The notes beneath the pieces were generated by a model. The model saw nothing but the letters and a program-made list of their open reading frames with translations. It searched no databases and was not told the DNA's origin. A program made the translations under genes and the position numbers. This document shows positions 1 to 13,214 of a stretch of DNA of 64,000 bases, one piece after another. Location of the stretch: positions 16,522,313 through 16,586,312 of the forward strand of contig JAVDOI010000003.1 in assembly GCA_032191485.1 (NCBI GenBank), in the 5' to 3' direction. The stretch's first letter is position 1. Every line of letters starts with the position of its first letter. Origin of the DNA: Leptoclinus maculatus. Its lineage: Eukaryota; Chordata; Actinopteri; Perciformes; Stichaeidae.

Positions 1-77
1 ACTCCTTAACACCACCAAAAGTAATTTGTCATGTTCATGATGAATTATACCCTCTCCAGTTCATAGCCTACAGAGGT

Positions 78-1631
<1,554 letters not shown>

Positions 1632-1683
1632 ACCGGGGGGAGAGAGAGAGAGAGTGAGAGAGGGGGTGGGGTGGGTGGCCGGG
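1632..1683 (+). repeat. GA-rich tract with G-quadruplex-type motif
   Basis: An imperfect GA repeat runs into four guanine runs separated by 1-5 bases at 1662-1683 (GGGGG, GGGG, GGG, GGG). This fits the usual G3+ N1-7 quadruplex pattern. No gene start is visible nearby, so a promoter role is not supported. Confidence 0.6.
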
Positions 1684-1849
1684 TAAATCCTATGCTTGTA
1701 TTCCCAAATCCAACAGACCTCTTTTGTATTCAGGTAAGTTGGCTCAACCGGGGGAAATGCTGATAACTCCTTGACACAAGGTCACACATTACGTGCCATT
1801 AAAAAAAGCAAATACAGGTATGTGTAATCCACGCACAAACACGAGCATT

Positions 1850-1853
<4 letters not shown>

Positions 1854-1917
<64 letters not shown>
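1854..1917. repeat. (CA)32 microsatellite
   Basis: Perfect CA run of 64 bp, preceded by an interrupted ACGCAC stretch. The minus-strand frame across it is a Cys-Val repeat and is not a gene. Confidence 0.96.
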
Positions 1918-1918
<1 letters not shown>

Positions 1919-2185
1919 GTTGACAGGTCAGCAGAATTACAATACGTAAACCACTTTGTTTCATCTTCATAATCGCTTGAGGACTTTGAGCAGTGAGGGT
2001 CACTGACACGATTATCCTATTATATTAGATAGAATAAAGGAGATGGAGAGAGAGGCGGTGAGAGAGGAAGGAGAATATTAAGAAGGCTCAGGCAAGCGGG
2101 AGCGTCTCCAGGTACAGTGAGAAGGATGTGCAGGAAACACAATGGATTCCTCTGTGGCTTCTCAGAAATTTTACTTCGGGAACAG

Positions 2186-2187
<2 letters not shown>

Positions 2188-2219
<32 letters not shown>
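2188..2219. repeat. (GT)16 microsatellite
   Basis: Perfect GT run of 32 bp. Confidence 0.95.
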
Positions 2220-2221
<2 letters not shown>

Positions 2222-2400
2222 CTTTTGTGTTAAGGTGTGTCTGAGAAAAAGAGAGAGATGGGATGAGTCATGTGGAGTGACAGTAAGAGAGAGGGATTTC
2301 AGAGTGAACTTTGAGTGTACATCTCATCTGTTTCAGGGAGACCGCCTATCTACTTCACTGTCAGCTACGACAGACTCCACTGATTGGCTTTATTCACCGC

Positions 2401-2442
2401 TGTGTGTGTGTGTGTAGGTGTGTAGGTGTGTGTGTGTGTGTG
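2401..2442. repeat. Interrupted (TG)n microsatellite
   Basis: A TG run broken twice by AGG interruptions, which suggests an older, less mutable array than the perfect runs nearby. Confidence 0.9.
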
Positions 2443-2654
2443 CCTGCATGCACATTTTCCCAGGTGATGCAGAGATGTTGAGAGAGCAATCTTGTCTCCT
2501 ACAAATGTTCATATGCAACAAATTTGCATTAGCAAAACCTTAACTTGTCAGTTTTACTCTTTTTCATCTTTGGATATTAAACAAACGAGATATGACATAT
2601 TACTTGTGGGCTTTAGAGGTGGTGGCAGGCAGATTCTTTTTTTTTTTTTAGCTT

Positions 2655-2865
2655 TGAACAGAGCCTCTTTCCCCCTGTTACTCCAGTCTTTATGCTAAGC
2701 TAAGCTAACCATCCCCTGGTTCCATCTTCATATTCAAAAGACTGTACCATGAGAGTGGTATCAATCTTCTCATCGGACTCTCAGCAGAGAAAACTAATAA
2801 GCATATTTACCAAAATGTTGAGCTCTTCCTTCAAGAAAAAGAATGTGCAGCTTTAACATTTTCAA
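2655..2865 (+). repeat. Dispersed teleost repeat, TTAGC family, copy A
   Basis: Begins near a pyrimidine-rich segment followed by two AAGCTAAGCTAA-like units (about 2695-2708), then a GAGAGTGGTATCAATC block and TTCTCATC near 2752-2775. I recall this arrangement as a common repeat in teleost 3' UTRs and introns, but cannot place it in a class. A second, more diverged copy in the same orientation is at about 27640-27760 (shared ATCAATCTT[C/T]TCATC and CTCTC..A..A.AAAAC blocks). Boundaries are approximate. Confidence 0.55.
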
Positions 2866-3889
2866 TATTTACCCAGAAGATGAAGTTTCCCAAACCATAA
2901 TACATTTTTTTGCGACCCCTCTCCCAACCACCATCCTGTGACTCTGCAGTGTAAAAATGTCACATTTCCTGGACTGAAAAGAAATGCTGCTAGTATTCAT
3001 AATCCCAGTCTTTTCTCCCAGATGTATTTGGCAAAGCAAATTATTAGTACATGAACGTATTTCTTAGTAGACCGGTTTGCTCTACAGAGTGTAAATTCCA
3101 GCAATAATAATGAAAAGGAGTGTCTTACAGTTGTGCACAGTGTATGAAATGAGCTCAAGTCTCCCAGGAAGCAATTGAAACCAACAATAGTGAATGAGGA
3201 GAGGTGAGGAAGAGGTCTGATGAAGGTCTAGATTACAAGGATTTTAAATGTTGAGCAATAAATCTGCTTTATGGGGGGAGTATTGTGCTAAGCTTTTACA
3301 GCTGACCTTAAAACATTTTGTGTTTGCCCCTCTGCTCCTGTTCAATGAACCGATGTTTTTTCTCGGTGTATGCACATTTCTAATGTAAGGAAGGAAGGCC
3401 ATTAGAGCCAGGTGTCAGGGATAACGTCCCAACTCAGACAAACATTTAGCTGTTAGGAGAAAAAATGCATTGAACTCTGAGTAACAGTCTGCATGCAGAT
3501 TGGAGCTTTTTTTTTTAAAGATGTGAAATCTGCAGACAATGTACATCTGATTTTATTTTGCTGGTGGAGACTGAAAACAAAAATAAATCAGCACTGCTTA
3601 GTAAGTATAAATTCAGCTGGGATATGGAGGAAAGGAGCTCACATTCAAAACTTAACCATGACAGCACCACATTTATTTTGGAAAAAGAACACAGGAGTCT
3701 CCTTTTTCAAAAAATGTTTGGAGTCATTTTGGAGTCATAATGCTCAAAAATGAGAAACAACAAAAAAGGCAAACCTGGGTTTATCACCTGCCTCGCTGTG
3801 CTCTGTAATGGAAAGTGATTTAAATCCCCAGCTCCCTCTGAATACTGCATGGCTGCGATCCAAAACAAAAACCTCCTTCACTGTACCCT
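2866..3889. other. Gene-free unique sequence
   Basis: No repeat or gene is recognised. Two overlapping open frames at 3493-3753 are short and lack domain content. Confidence 0.55.
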
Positions 3890-4330
3890 TGACGCTACAA
3901 CCCTAATGGTCCTTTTCGATGATGAGGCGGGGAACAGAAAACACCCTGACAGGCAATTCTCCTGACTGGCTCTCTGATGATCAGCTCTGACGGGGGTGTT
4001 TGCTCAAGGGCAGCAGGTAAAGTGGACAGGGGGGGGCGTACAGTATCCCGGAGTTTCGGAAATGCAGCCCAATGTGTTGCTGGCATGTTTGACACATGCT
4101 GCAGTGCATTATAATGAGCCTGGCCATCACTCAGCCGGGCCCTGCGCTACGAGCCCGCAGCATCGATTCAATCAAATGAGCTTTTGTGATCGCCATGCCT
4201 GTGGAGGAAAGCCCTGAGCATAGGAAACATGTCAGCCTAATGTCTGACGCACACGCCATCTGACTGATAAAACAGCCACAGAGATAGCAGCAGAGCTGTG
4301 GCCTCAGCCACGCAAGCGGATCAGCATTGC
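3890..4330. other. Repeat-poor block, candidate conserved non-coding element
   Basis: Balanced composition, no simple repeats apart from one short G-run near 4029, and no coding frame of note. Such blocks between transposon-rich stretches are typical places for vertebrate developmental enhancers. That is inference from texture only; conservation cannot be seen from one sequence. Confidence 0.2.
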
Positions 4331-4419
4331 AGAATACTTGACTGGAGAAAGAGTTGCTGTGTAAGAACTTCAGCCATTGATAGATGATAATGAGTCCTGC
4401 TTAGGATCACATGATGGGG

Positions 4420-4660
4420 AAGAGAAGGGAAAGTGAAAGAGAGAGAGGGAACAAACTAAAAAAATCTACCGATGTAGAGGAATGAAAGTGTTCGTAGAAG
4501 CCACAGATGTGAAATACGAGGAAAATCGAGGTGGAGAACAAAAAAACAAAAAACAGGATGTGAATGTGAGGGATGGAGCGGAAGAGAGAGAGAGTACAAG
4601 AGGTGCAGAAGGAGGAGGAATGAGGGAGAGGATGAGCGGAGATGGGGGAAGAGTTAAAAA
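4420..4660 (+). repeat. Polypurine-rich tract
   Basis: About 240 bp with strong purine bias on this strand (GGAAGAGAAGG, AGAGAGAGAG, GGAGGAGGAA motifs), interrupted by a mixed stretch. Open frames on both strands here reflect the biased composition. Confidence 0.7.
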
Positions 4661-5130
4661 AAAACCTGTGTTTTTGCAAAATAGGCCATCTGGTGAGATG
4701 GAATTACATTAGGGATGCACATACAGCCCTCATGCTCCTGTCTCATCAACACATAGCACAGGCTGAGGTAGTTTATGTGCACGTGGGGGATTATTGTGAG
4801 CACTCAAAGTGAGGTTCTGACCTTGACCATTTTTACCAAAATCCAAAAAAACCCTTTATCCACATCGAGGTTTGATTTGCACCAAAACTCCCTCGTCAAG
4901 CATTTGCCGCACAATGCAGCACGGGAGGGATCCATGCCCATAAATACCTGTTCAAACTGTCCAAAGAGGGAATAAAAAGACATTAAGAGGCTGGGGGAGC
5001 TTAATGGTCGCCACTATTACCTCACATAAGAGCTCTCCCACATTCCCATTTACTCAATGTTTCATGCATGAATAATCCAATACAAGCAAAAGTGCAATAT
5101 TTCCACCAGGGCCCTGGCTCGATTAGCAGA
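4661..5130. other. Gene-free sequence
   Basis: Nothing recognised. Confidence 0.5.
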
Positions 5131-5162
5131 GGGGGGGGGGGGGGTTGGTGCTGTCCCCCCCC
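5131..5162. repeat. G14 run facing C8 run (potential hairpin)
   Basis: Fourteen G, a 10-base spacer (5145-5154), then eight C. The runs can pair to form a GC-only stem, or the G-run alone could form quadruplex structure. Run lengths in such tracts are prone to sequencing error. Confidence 0.85.
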
Positions 5163-7690
5163 GGAGGACTCCCAGGCGTCTCTCCCAGGAACACAGAGCA
5201 AAAGTAATCAGACACAAGACACATCTTTCTTATCTCCAGCTCACTCCTAACAAGCACATAATTGCTAATATCTTTTGCTGAGCTGGAGAACGAATACCCT
5301 CGAGACTGGCTATGTATATACACCCTGATAGAGAGATGAGGACGGGTTGCTATAGGAACAAGGAAGCCTTAATGTGGTAATGCATCGGGGCAGGAGGGGA
5401 AGAGACGAGAGGGAGAGTGAAAAGGTTGAGAGTCCCGAAGAACTGTAAACTACTGGTGTGTGTCCTCCTTTGAACTTCTTTTTTTGTTTCATTCCGCTTT
5501 AACAGTGAATCACAGTGGATGCTATTAGGAGACTATTTAATGTCACTGAAAACAAATATCTGTAATTTGCACTGCATGAAGTACAATTTAAAAAACAGGA
5601 AATACATTATTGAATAAGTAGTTACTCATTACTGTGATACACTTGAATCATTACTGGTGCAGCAGCCATTGCTTTCAGAGGCCGTATGAGATCAATGAAG
5701 ATCAACTGTGTGTAAAACTGTGAAGAGGGTCCAACACCTAGTGAGTAAAGTTCCTGCCAACAATTAGATCAAAAGGTCAAATAAACATATCAGAAAGATC
5801 ACACAACACACTGTGAGTGAAAGAGTACCAGTCAGGGGAAGGATACCAGACAGATTCCAAGGCACTGAACATCCCGTAGAGTACAGTAAGGTCAACGGTT
5901 ACTTTTAGCTATTGCCAGAGACTCAGAAATGCCCTGAACCATTACACCCACTGCTACTTTAATCAGAGATACTTACGTTAAGGACCTGAACATTTACAGC
6001 AAATCGTTGAAAATTTGGTGGAAAAAGACTACGATGGGAGTCCTCTGAGCGGATTCTGATTCTTCACCCTAAAAGGGAAAATAGGCCGATTTTCAAACCT
6101 CATCTCCATCTATCTGTGATCGGGACATGGTGTGAAAAACGCCTGCAGTTCTTGCCAATATTCTCTGTGTCTCTGGGGCGCAGCTGCAATATCTGTTGTT
6201 ATTCCTGCTTCTGGTGACGTCGTCAGAAGCAAGGACTTCTGAAGTGCTACTTCAGCTTTGGTATCTGCGGAGCGCAATGCCTCTCAAAAACCTCCGTGTT
6301 CTCTTTTCTTGTGTTACGTTTCCAACAGAGAATATGGCATCCCAAAACACAAGTATTTTTTTTTTTAAGTGTACATTTTACATTGTTTTAGCTGACTGGA
6401 TATTCAGCCTTATTCAGCCCGAGAGAGGCCGCTTTGTGTGTGCTATAGCGGGGAGGATAGGACCAGCGGGGACCCTCCGGAAACCTGAGCAGCCGAAAGC
6501 AAACACCCGACTGGTGGTGCCTTTGCTCAAATGGAAGGGAATCATTCTGCTGTAATGAAAGTCAGCTTTTGTTAGATACTGTGACCGACGACATCTCCGA
6601 ATGAGCGAGCCGTCTGTGCGCTTGGTATGCATGAACGTTTCCCCTCTCCCTGGGACAGAGGTTTTGCTTGAGACCTTATTCTGGATCCCGAAGATAAACT
6701 GGAAAAGTTTGGGGCGATTTCTGTCATGATAATTTGCTAATTGAATGGTCTGCCTCCAAAGAAGGAGTGAGAGCTCACAAACACACACACAAACATATTT
6801 TTTCCCTTTATAAAACATTGTCAAACTGCTGACATTAAACTAGCTCTGGCTAACGTTGCACTCTCCGTTAGCACCTGACCGATTGGTACTGTGCACGTGC
6901 ACAGTAAGTGTGATGGCTCACTTGTTAGATACTCCAATCATCAATTTTGTACACAGCAATTGCTTTTTTTTTTTCCCGCAGCTGATGTTGGAAGTAGCTA
7001 ACAAGGGAGCCATTTAGCTTCTTTCTCATCTCTTTTCAGAGTTGCAGATGTGCAGTACCGATCAGGCAGGATGAAAGAATCGGGTAGCGAGTGACACGTA
7101 TTGTTGTTGTTCCTGCGTAACATAAATGAGCTGATACATGATAACAAACAGCTGATGAATGAGCTTTTGATTGTGCATGGATGAAGCAGATGATGTCAAT
7201 AATTCAATGCCTTCACTAAACGGCTAAGCTCCGTTCTTGGAATCGGACAAAACACAGAGGCTCAAGAACTTCCAAAGAGGCTCAAGAGAAAAAATTTGAA
7301 CGAGCAAAGTCGAGGTGGCGTTATAGTCGGGAGGGGGTCGGGGGGGAATCAAGGGTCAAGCATGACCACAGTCGTTCCATTTACTTTAACGGCGTGTTTA
7401 TTGCTAATGAGGTCCTTAACGAGGTCATTGTAAACCACACCGTGATCTTTCGTTAATGACAACTTGGTGGTGGTGGCTGAAGCATGGCGCTGTGGGGATT
7501 CTTCTCTGCAACAAAAAAACTAAAAATCAGACAGGTGTTCAATTTTAGCTATATACAAGGAGTCGGAGGCACTAATCGTGGAGGTGGTGGAAAGAAACGT
7601 GCTTGGACGTAGCACGTTGATCAAATATCGATATATACCTATTAATACATGGTTAGGGTGTCTGTCTTTCATTTACATTTTGGTGTTCAC
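5163..7690. other. Gene-free sequence
   Basis: No recognised gene or repeat. Notable small items are a perfect 7-bp hairpin with a 3-base loop at 6239-6255 (CTGAAGT/ACTTCAG), a short CA run at 6779-6791 and a T-run near 6965-6974. The frames at 6196-6555 and 6414-6824 (opposite strands) have no known domain and no clear splice context. Confidence 0.5.
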
Positions 7691-7699
7691 GTTGTTCCC

Positions 7700-7960
7700 T
7701 AACCTTATTGCCATACAGACATAACAACAGGGCTGCTGCCATTTTTGGCAGCTATTTTGAATTTAGGACAGGGTCTATGCCATACTAACTTAGGGATGGT
7801 TCCTCTCCGATATGAAACAGGACTTTTTCCTCAATAGCAGTTAGGAAACATGTGTATGTAATACCAAAAATCCTAAATGTCATCCTAAATTGAGATAAGA
7901 TTGAATGACAGACTCAAGATAGGACGCTTCTGTAATGGGCCCCCGGGCCTCAGCCCGATC
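7700..7960. repeat. Possible old dispersed repeat
   Basis: The ordered blocks GCAGCTATTTTGAATTTAGG, CAGGACTTTTTCCTCAA and ATCCTAAATGTCATCCTAAA feel like a degenerate teleost interspersed repeat known to me by texture. There is no second copy in the window, no clear terminal repeats and no target duplication, so this is weak. Confidence 0.25.
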
Positions 7961-9339
7961 CAGAAATTGTTACAGCTTCAATGCAACAACTAAATATGGA
8001 GCGAATATTCATGCGACTAATCATTTTTGTGTTTTAAATTTGCAACTCATTTAAATCAAATAGTAGATTATTTATTTTCACTTTGTCATTTTTTAGACAT
8101 CTATTGTGAGTCGGTGTTGTAAAACAATAAAACATGAAAAAGGTCCACAGGGGAGTTCAACACAACAGAGTGAGGAGAGAGAGAGTGATAGACTGCCGGT
8201 AATTATGGAGCAGAAATAGAAACAAAGTGAGCAGACGAAAAGCAGCGAGAAGGAGTGACAAAGACAGACACCTCTACTCTGCGAAATAAAGAGCTCTGAA
8301 AATACATTATTCCGATTATTGTTTGATATTAAATTCCCATTCTTTTTTCACTGCGGCAGAATGTGCTGCACATGTTTAAGCTTTTTTCTTATAAAAGTCA
8401 TTTGTCACAAGTCATCAAAATACATCCGCGAGGCTTTTATTGAATTGAAAGACTCATTCTTAACGGTGCATTACTGGATTACCAGCCAGCTATCTGTAAT
8501 GTCAGCTTTTGTACTGCGACATGAGAAAAATGGAGGCCATAACTTATGTGTGTGAGAGATCACATTATGTTGGCCGAGCTCTAATCATTATTTGATGCCA
8601 GAGGCGCTTCATTCAGCCTCCCCCTCTGTGTCTTTATCTGTTTCTCTCTCTGTCTCTCTCGTCGCCTCTGCATGTTTGTCTCTATCTTCTGCTCTTTATC
8701 TCTCGTTTCCCCCCTCTCTGTCTCTCTGTAATGGTATTTCAATAGGACAGATAACCACAGGAATCCAATATTCAGGCGGTCTAATTGAGTCTTTAATAGG
8801 TCGTCTGATGTCTGCTCGCTGCTAGTTCACACTGAGAGAGACAGAGTCACACTTCAAACAACACATCACCACCAGCTGGACTCGTCATGAAAGGTCACTC
8901 TATGTGGCTGGATCGACAGCATTAACATGTTGTTAGTTAATTTAACACGCCGAAAAAAAGGATTTTGTTTCTTTCATCATCTAGGGAAAATATCGTGGTA
9001 AACTTGCTGCTGTGCTGTGAAAGAACCTACATTTATGTTTCTAAGAGATGCACGGTGAGAATGATTGAGACTATCAGAGAACCTGCTCATTAAAGCTGTG
9101 TTCACTCCTTTGAGTTTTGGTGTATTGATTTAGATTTTTACTCCCAATGCGCTATAGTCTCGACAACCACAAAGTTCGAAAGAAGTCATGAATACTGTAC
9201 TTTTCATTACAACAGTTTAGTCTCAAAAAGAAACTTTTGTTTTATAATAAAACTGACACCGGCTGTGAGAAAACTATGGCGCCGACACGAGAGAATATCT
9301 CTGAAGTGAATATTTATAAGTGAACTCTTGGAAAATAGG
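7961..9339. other. Gene-free sequence, partly repeat-poor
   Basis: No gene. 8560-8830 is a mixed block with TAAT cores flanking a CT-rich segment (8620-8725) and could be regulatory. The rest shows nothing recognisable. Confidence 0.4.
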
Positions 9340-9344
9340 TTACA

Positions 9345-9560
9345 TTTTGGCTGTGTCTGAAATCACTCCCTCATTAACTCATTCACTACCCCCTATGTAA
9401 TAGACAATGGTTTTAGACAATAGTAAAATGTCCCATCTGTAAAATGTAACACATTGCATCGCTGGATTTTGGATAAAAGATGATCCAAAATGATGTTATT
9501 TTCCATCAGCTCGGCATGGCGGACGGCTCTAACTACTACAGTTCCCATGAGTCTCGGCCT
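9345..9560 (+). repeat. Possible teleost MITE-like repeat
   Basis: Starts with GGCTGTGTCTGAAATCACTC and continues with CATTCACTACCCCCTATGTA. Elements opening with GGCTGTGTC..AAAT and a 'CTATGTAATAGAC' block are frequent short DNA repeats in fish as I recall. Ends are not resolvable and no paired terminal repeat is seen. Confidence 0.35.
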
Positions 9561-10009
9561 CTATTGTAATGGAGGAGAATCAGGAATCTGAGTGACAGAG
9601 AATTCAAAACGCTTCGTTGTTGCAGTCGGGGACAAAAACGCAGCGTATCTTGGCATGTTATAGCAACCTGCAGAATAGTGATATATAGTGAAACCAACAG
9701 GGACCCACGCATAGAAAAACAGCTCCATGGTGCTACTAGACAAAAAAAAACCTTACTTTCTTTCCTGCAGCCATTGGGACAGTATAAGCAATTTGACAGT
9801 TAGTCTATACTCCAGTTTTAGTTTGTGTTAAACACCACCTGTGGTTTAACTCTTGTTCATGCTATCTCTTCTTTTTCTGATTTGTAATCTCTATCATTGA
9901 ATTTGTTGTTCAATACTGTTTTCACTGTTCCACAGTTGTTTCCAGTTAAAGGCTTTATTGGAAATCGTGTACAGCTCGCTGCACAGCGAAGGCAGAAGAA
10001 ACCCGAACA

Positions 10010-10150
10010 CACATTGACACTTCCAGCTCGTCAAATACCGATGCTCGGTCAGTGGCCCTCAGCTTCAAACTACGACGCTCTAGGTACCTCTCTGGCGTCA
10101 GGGATGATGTGTCAGTTTGACTTAAACGTACACTGTAGAAATAGAAACTA
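10010..10150 (+). repeat. Dispersed repeat X (CCCGTCAAAT family), copy 1, fragment
   Basis: CCAGCTCGTCAAATACCGATG followed by GCTCGGTCAGTGGCCCTCAGC matches the same positions in copies at about 17815 and 42511 on the same strand. Only the 5' part is present; similarity fades after the GACGCTCTAGGTACC block. Class unknown. Confidence 0.6.
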
Positions 10151-11354
10151 AACAAGCGGAAACAAAAGACGGAAATGGCACACGAAACTAACGAAGAGAA
10201 GGTCACTCCTTTCCTAGAACGAATTACAAGGCAACCCACAGGATCCATATTTTCCCATTTCAAACAGAGTGCAACAGCCCAGACAGATATATCAATGGTT
10301 GTTATATAATGAGGATGACTGTGAGTGGATGATTCAGGGTTTCAGTGTCTGTTATAAAAGAACGCTTGTATTGCTTGTTTGTCTCTTTGGATAGCTCAGA
10401 TATTGCACTCTCTAGTGTGTGTCTGGATCGTTACTGTTATTGTTTAAGTCAGTGCAGTATCATTTACATTTGCCTAGTGATATAAAATTGCTTGTGGTGA
10501 GGATTTGAAGATTTGTATATACGTGTAGATGTAACCTTTTGTGTACTGTATGTGTATGCAGGGCCACGACTTTATTCTATCTGCATAACACTGGGATAAT
10601 TAACATCTTCACCTGGCTCCTGGTTTGTTCGTTTAAAAAGCCTAATTAATCACAGGGACAACGTTGGGAAAGAGTCGGAGCCACCAAGCGTGAAATTACC
10701 TTTCTCGGAGACTGGGCTCAAACGTCCATAAACAGTGATCCTGCCAGCCTACCCTCTGTACCTGACTCTTTATCTCATACTATACATGGCCTTGGAAAAG
10801 AGGGAGCAGGGAGAGCAAGAAAGGCCAGCAGAGGTGGCAAACAACGTAGATGAATCGCAAAACGAAGCAGGAGATCCGAGGGTAGAAGAGTTTCTTTGCG
10901 ATGTCCCACCACGCGGGCGGAGTGATGATGCTCCTTTTGCTGCGTAAAAATAAAATGAGCTGGTGGGCCAGGTATCTGCAAACACCTACTCTGAGTGAGC
11001 TCTCTGGCCAAATCAATAACTTTGAACTTTTCCAACATGGGAGCAGAAAGAAACTCTTTACATCAATAGACGCTACCATATCCCACTGCTGGTGTTGAGT
11101 ACAGAAGCAGAGGTTCTGGGAGTAGCTTGTGTATGAATCATTCAGGACACCCACTCACCTAACCTCTCCCTCTCTACCTACCTGCAACCTCCCTCCCCCC
11201 GCCCACCACGAGCCGCCGTCAGCATCAACTGTCTTTGTACTTAACCTCACACATCACAGCTAACTCGTATATCAATGTTGTGTTGAGACAGCGGAGAACG
11301 GATACGTGCCTATTTCTGGCCCATGTAGGAGTGGATGATGGTCTCTCTCTGTGA
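10151..11354. other. Gene-free sequence
   Basis: Several overlapping frames at 10735-11154 occupy both strands, but none has a recognisable domain. 11161-11215 is C-rich. No gene is supported. Confidence 0.5.
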
Positions 11355-11380
11355 GTGTGTGTGTGTGTGTGTGTTTGTGT
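11355..11380. repeat. (GT)n microsatellite
   Basis: Short GT run with one TT interruption. Confidence 0.9.
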
Positions 11381-12415
11381 GAGAGAGGACTTCCTGAACT
11401 TGATGGAGGTGTATGTTTCATGAGCACTGTGAAAGCTCTGTCTGTATATTCAGCTTTCTGACACCCAGTCACATCACAGCACGTGTATAGACACATGCAG
11501 ATGCACAGACGGCAGTTCAAATCATGATGCTAATATGATTTTGTTTAAATAACGTTATTAGTCTCCTGCCACGTGTGTGTTAGTGTCATTTTGTATTTAT
11601 ACTATTAGGTTAGTTATTTGATTCCCTGGTTTCGTTGCTAAAGAAAAACAACATAACATAGCGGAACCAATTCAAAGTATTCAGGGAGGTCCTGTGACCC
11701 GTCCAATGGGCTCTACTGACCCTATAGCCACTCGAGGTCAATGCCTAACCTTAACAAACCGTCTCGGCTTCAACCAGCTACGAAGGGCGGTTCTTGCCAA
11801 GAAAAGCAGTGGGATTCATAATTACGCATTGTTTCTATCCTAGAGTCACACCTTCGTCATGCAGTGATTAGCCAGTTGTGCAGAGGTGAGAAAGTCTCAA
11901 GTTTACACAACTACTTCCATCACTTTTTGTGAGTACAACCGAGTGCAACACCTTGAACGCAGGTTAAAGTATGCACCATTTACCTCATTCACACAGTTCA
12001 TTGTGTCTCACCTCTCTCTGTGACCGCAGACTTTTTCGCAACGTCTCTAGACTTTTAGGCTTCATATGTTTGAGAAGCACTTATTAACTGGTTTGTTTGA
12101 AGCATACGGCACCATTAGCGTTATTAGATCCTCCGTTTTATTAACAGAGATCCACAGGAGGATTGCAAAGGAGGAAAGTAACGGCACCTCCTCAGTGGAA
12201 GCTGGAGCCGAACGCATCAAATGTAAACTGATTAAGATTGAGATTAAGTGCCTATCAGATCATGTCTAGTGCAACGGGTCAACTTTCATTTTTGGATCAA
12301 TTTCCACACAATTACCAGATCAGTACTGAGAGGACGTCGAGCCAATGGTTGGTTATTCAAAAGGAAAGCACCAATGTGTGTGTGTGAGGAAAGTCAAAAA
12401 TAATTGAAACACGCA
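11381..12415. other. Gene-free sequence
   Basis: Nothing recognised. The frame at 12066-12269 has no known domain. Confidence 0.5.
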
Positions 12416-12459
<44 letters not shown>

Positions 12460-12485
12460 CACACACATACACACACATACACACA
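12416..12485. repeat. Interrupted (AC)n microsatellite
   Basis: About 70 bp of AC units with one ACGC and two ACAT interruptions. Confidence 0.95.
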
Positions 12486-12822
12486 AAGTTGCAGACACAC
12501 AACATTGCTTCGGGTAGGAGGGGACTAACATTTCAATCTTCTGTACAAATTTGTGATGAGCCTTGTGTTTTGCTTTTCCTCGGGGGAACTGGCACAGATA
12601 ATTAATTTGGTTTCATAAACTTCTGTTACCACATACTGGGGGGCCTTGGAGGTTGGAGTAAACAAATATTTAAATTAGTACACCCAGACATCCTCATTCC
12701 CAGGTAATCCACATGGAATAATCATGTGGGTATGCCTGCGTGTGCATATATACAGTACACATTGTCATGTGTGCTCAAGTGAGTGGGCATGTTTGTTTTT
12801 TTGAGAAGAGAAGGCATATGTC

Positions 12823-12824
<2 letters not shown>

Positions 12825-12860
<36 letters not shown>
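12825..12860 (+). repeat. (CTG)12 trinucleotide repeat
   Basis: Twelve perfect CTG units, the only long trinucleotide array in the window. It reads as poly-Ala, poly-Leu or poly-Cys depending on frame (and poly-Ala, poly-Ser or poly-Gln on the other strand). The surrounding frames end in purine-rich junk, so coding is not supported. CTG/CAG arrays are prone to length change. Confidence 0.97.
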
Positions 12861-12869
12861 AGTTCCCAG

Positions 12870-13015
12870 GGAAATCAGAGCACGTAGAGAAAGAGAAAGA
12901 GGGAGGGTGGGGGGTACAAATAAATAAATTTGTTGAGAAAGGGAGGGGAGTGGGAAAAAGAATTAGGAGAGGGGAGGGAGAGGCAGTGGGGAAAGGAAGG
13001 CAGAGTTTCAGGGAG
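12870..13015 (+). repeat. Polypurine-rich tract
   Basis: About 145 bp with strong A/G bias (AGAGAAAGAG, GGGAGGGGAG, GGAGAGGGGAGGG), directly after the CTG array. Confidence 0.75.
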
Positions 13016-13179
13016 TAAAATGTTGACGCCAGGCTGCTCGCTGGCAGCTGACAGACGGAGAATGTGGGCTGGTTTCTGGGTTGCAATCAAATCCCTATAA
13101 ACAGAGTGATCATTCACTCTGCCTAAACTCTACCGCATTACATGCCAACCAGTGAGGACACACATTCTCTCTCACACAT

Positions 13180-13180
<1 letters not shown>

Positions 13181-13210
<30 letters not shown>
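13181..13210. repeat. (CA)15 microsatellite
   Basis: Perfect 30-bp CA run. Confidence 0.95.

Positions 13211-13214
<4 letters not shown>

Noticed and set aside
10735..11154. Cluster of overlapping frames on both strands
   Set aside because: Mutual shadows without domain content. A real exon would show one dominant frame.
12740..13086. Frames with poly-Ala over the CTG array
   Set aside because: Both strands give poly-Ala by chance of frame, and the rest is purine-tract translation with no domain.
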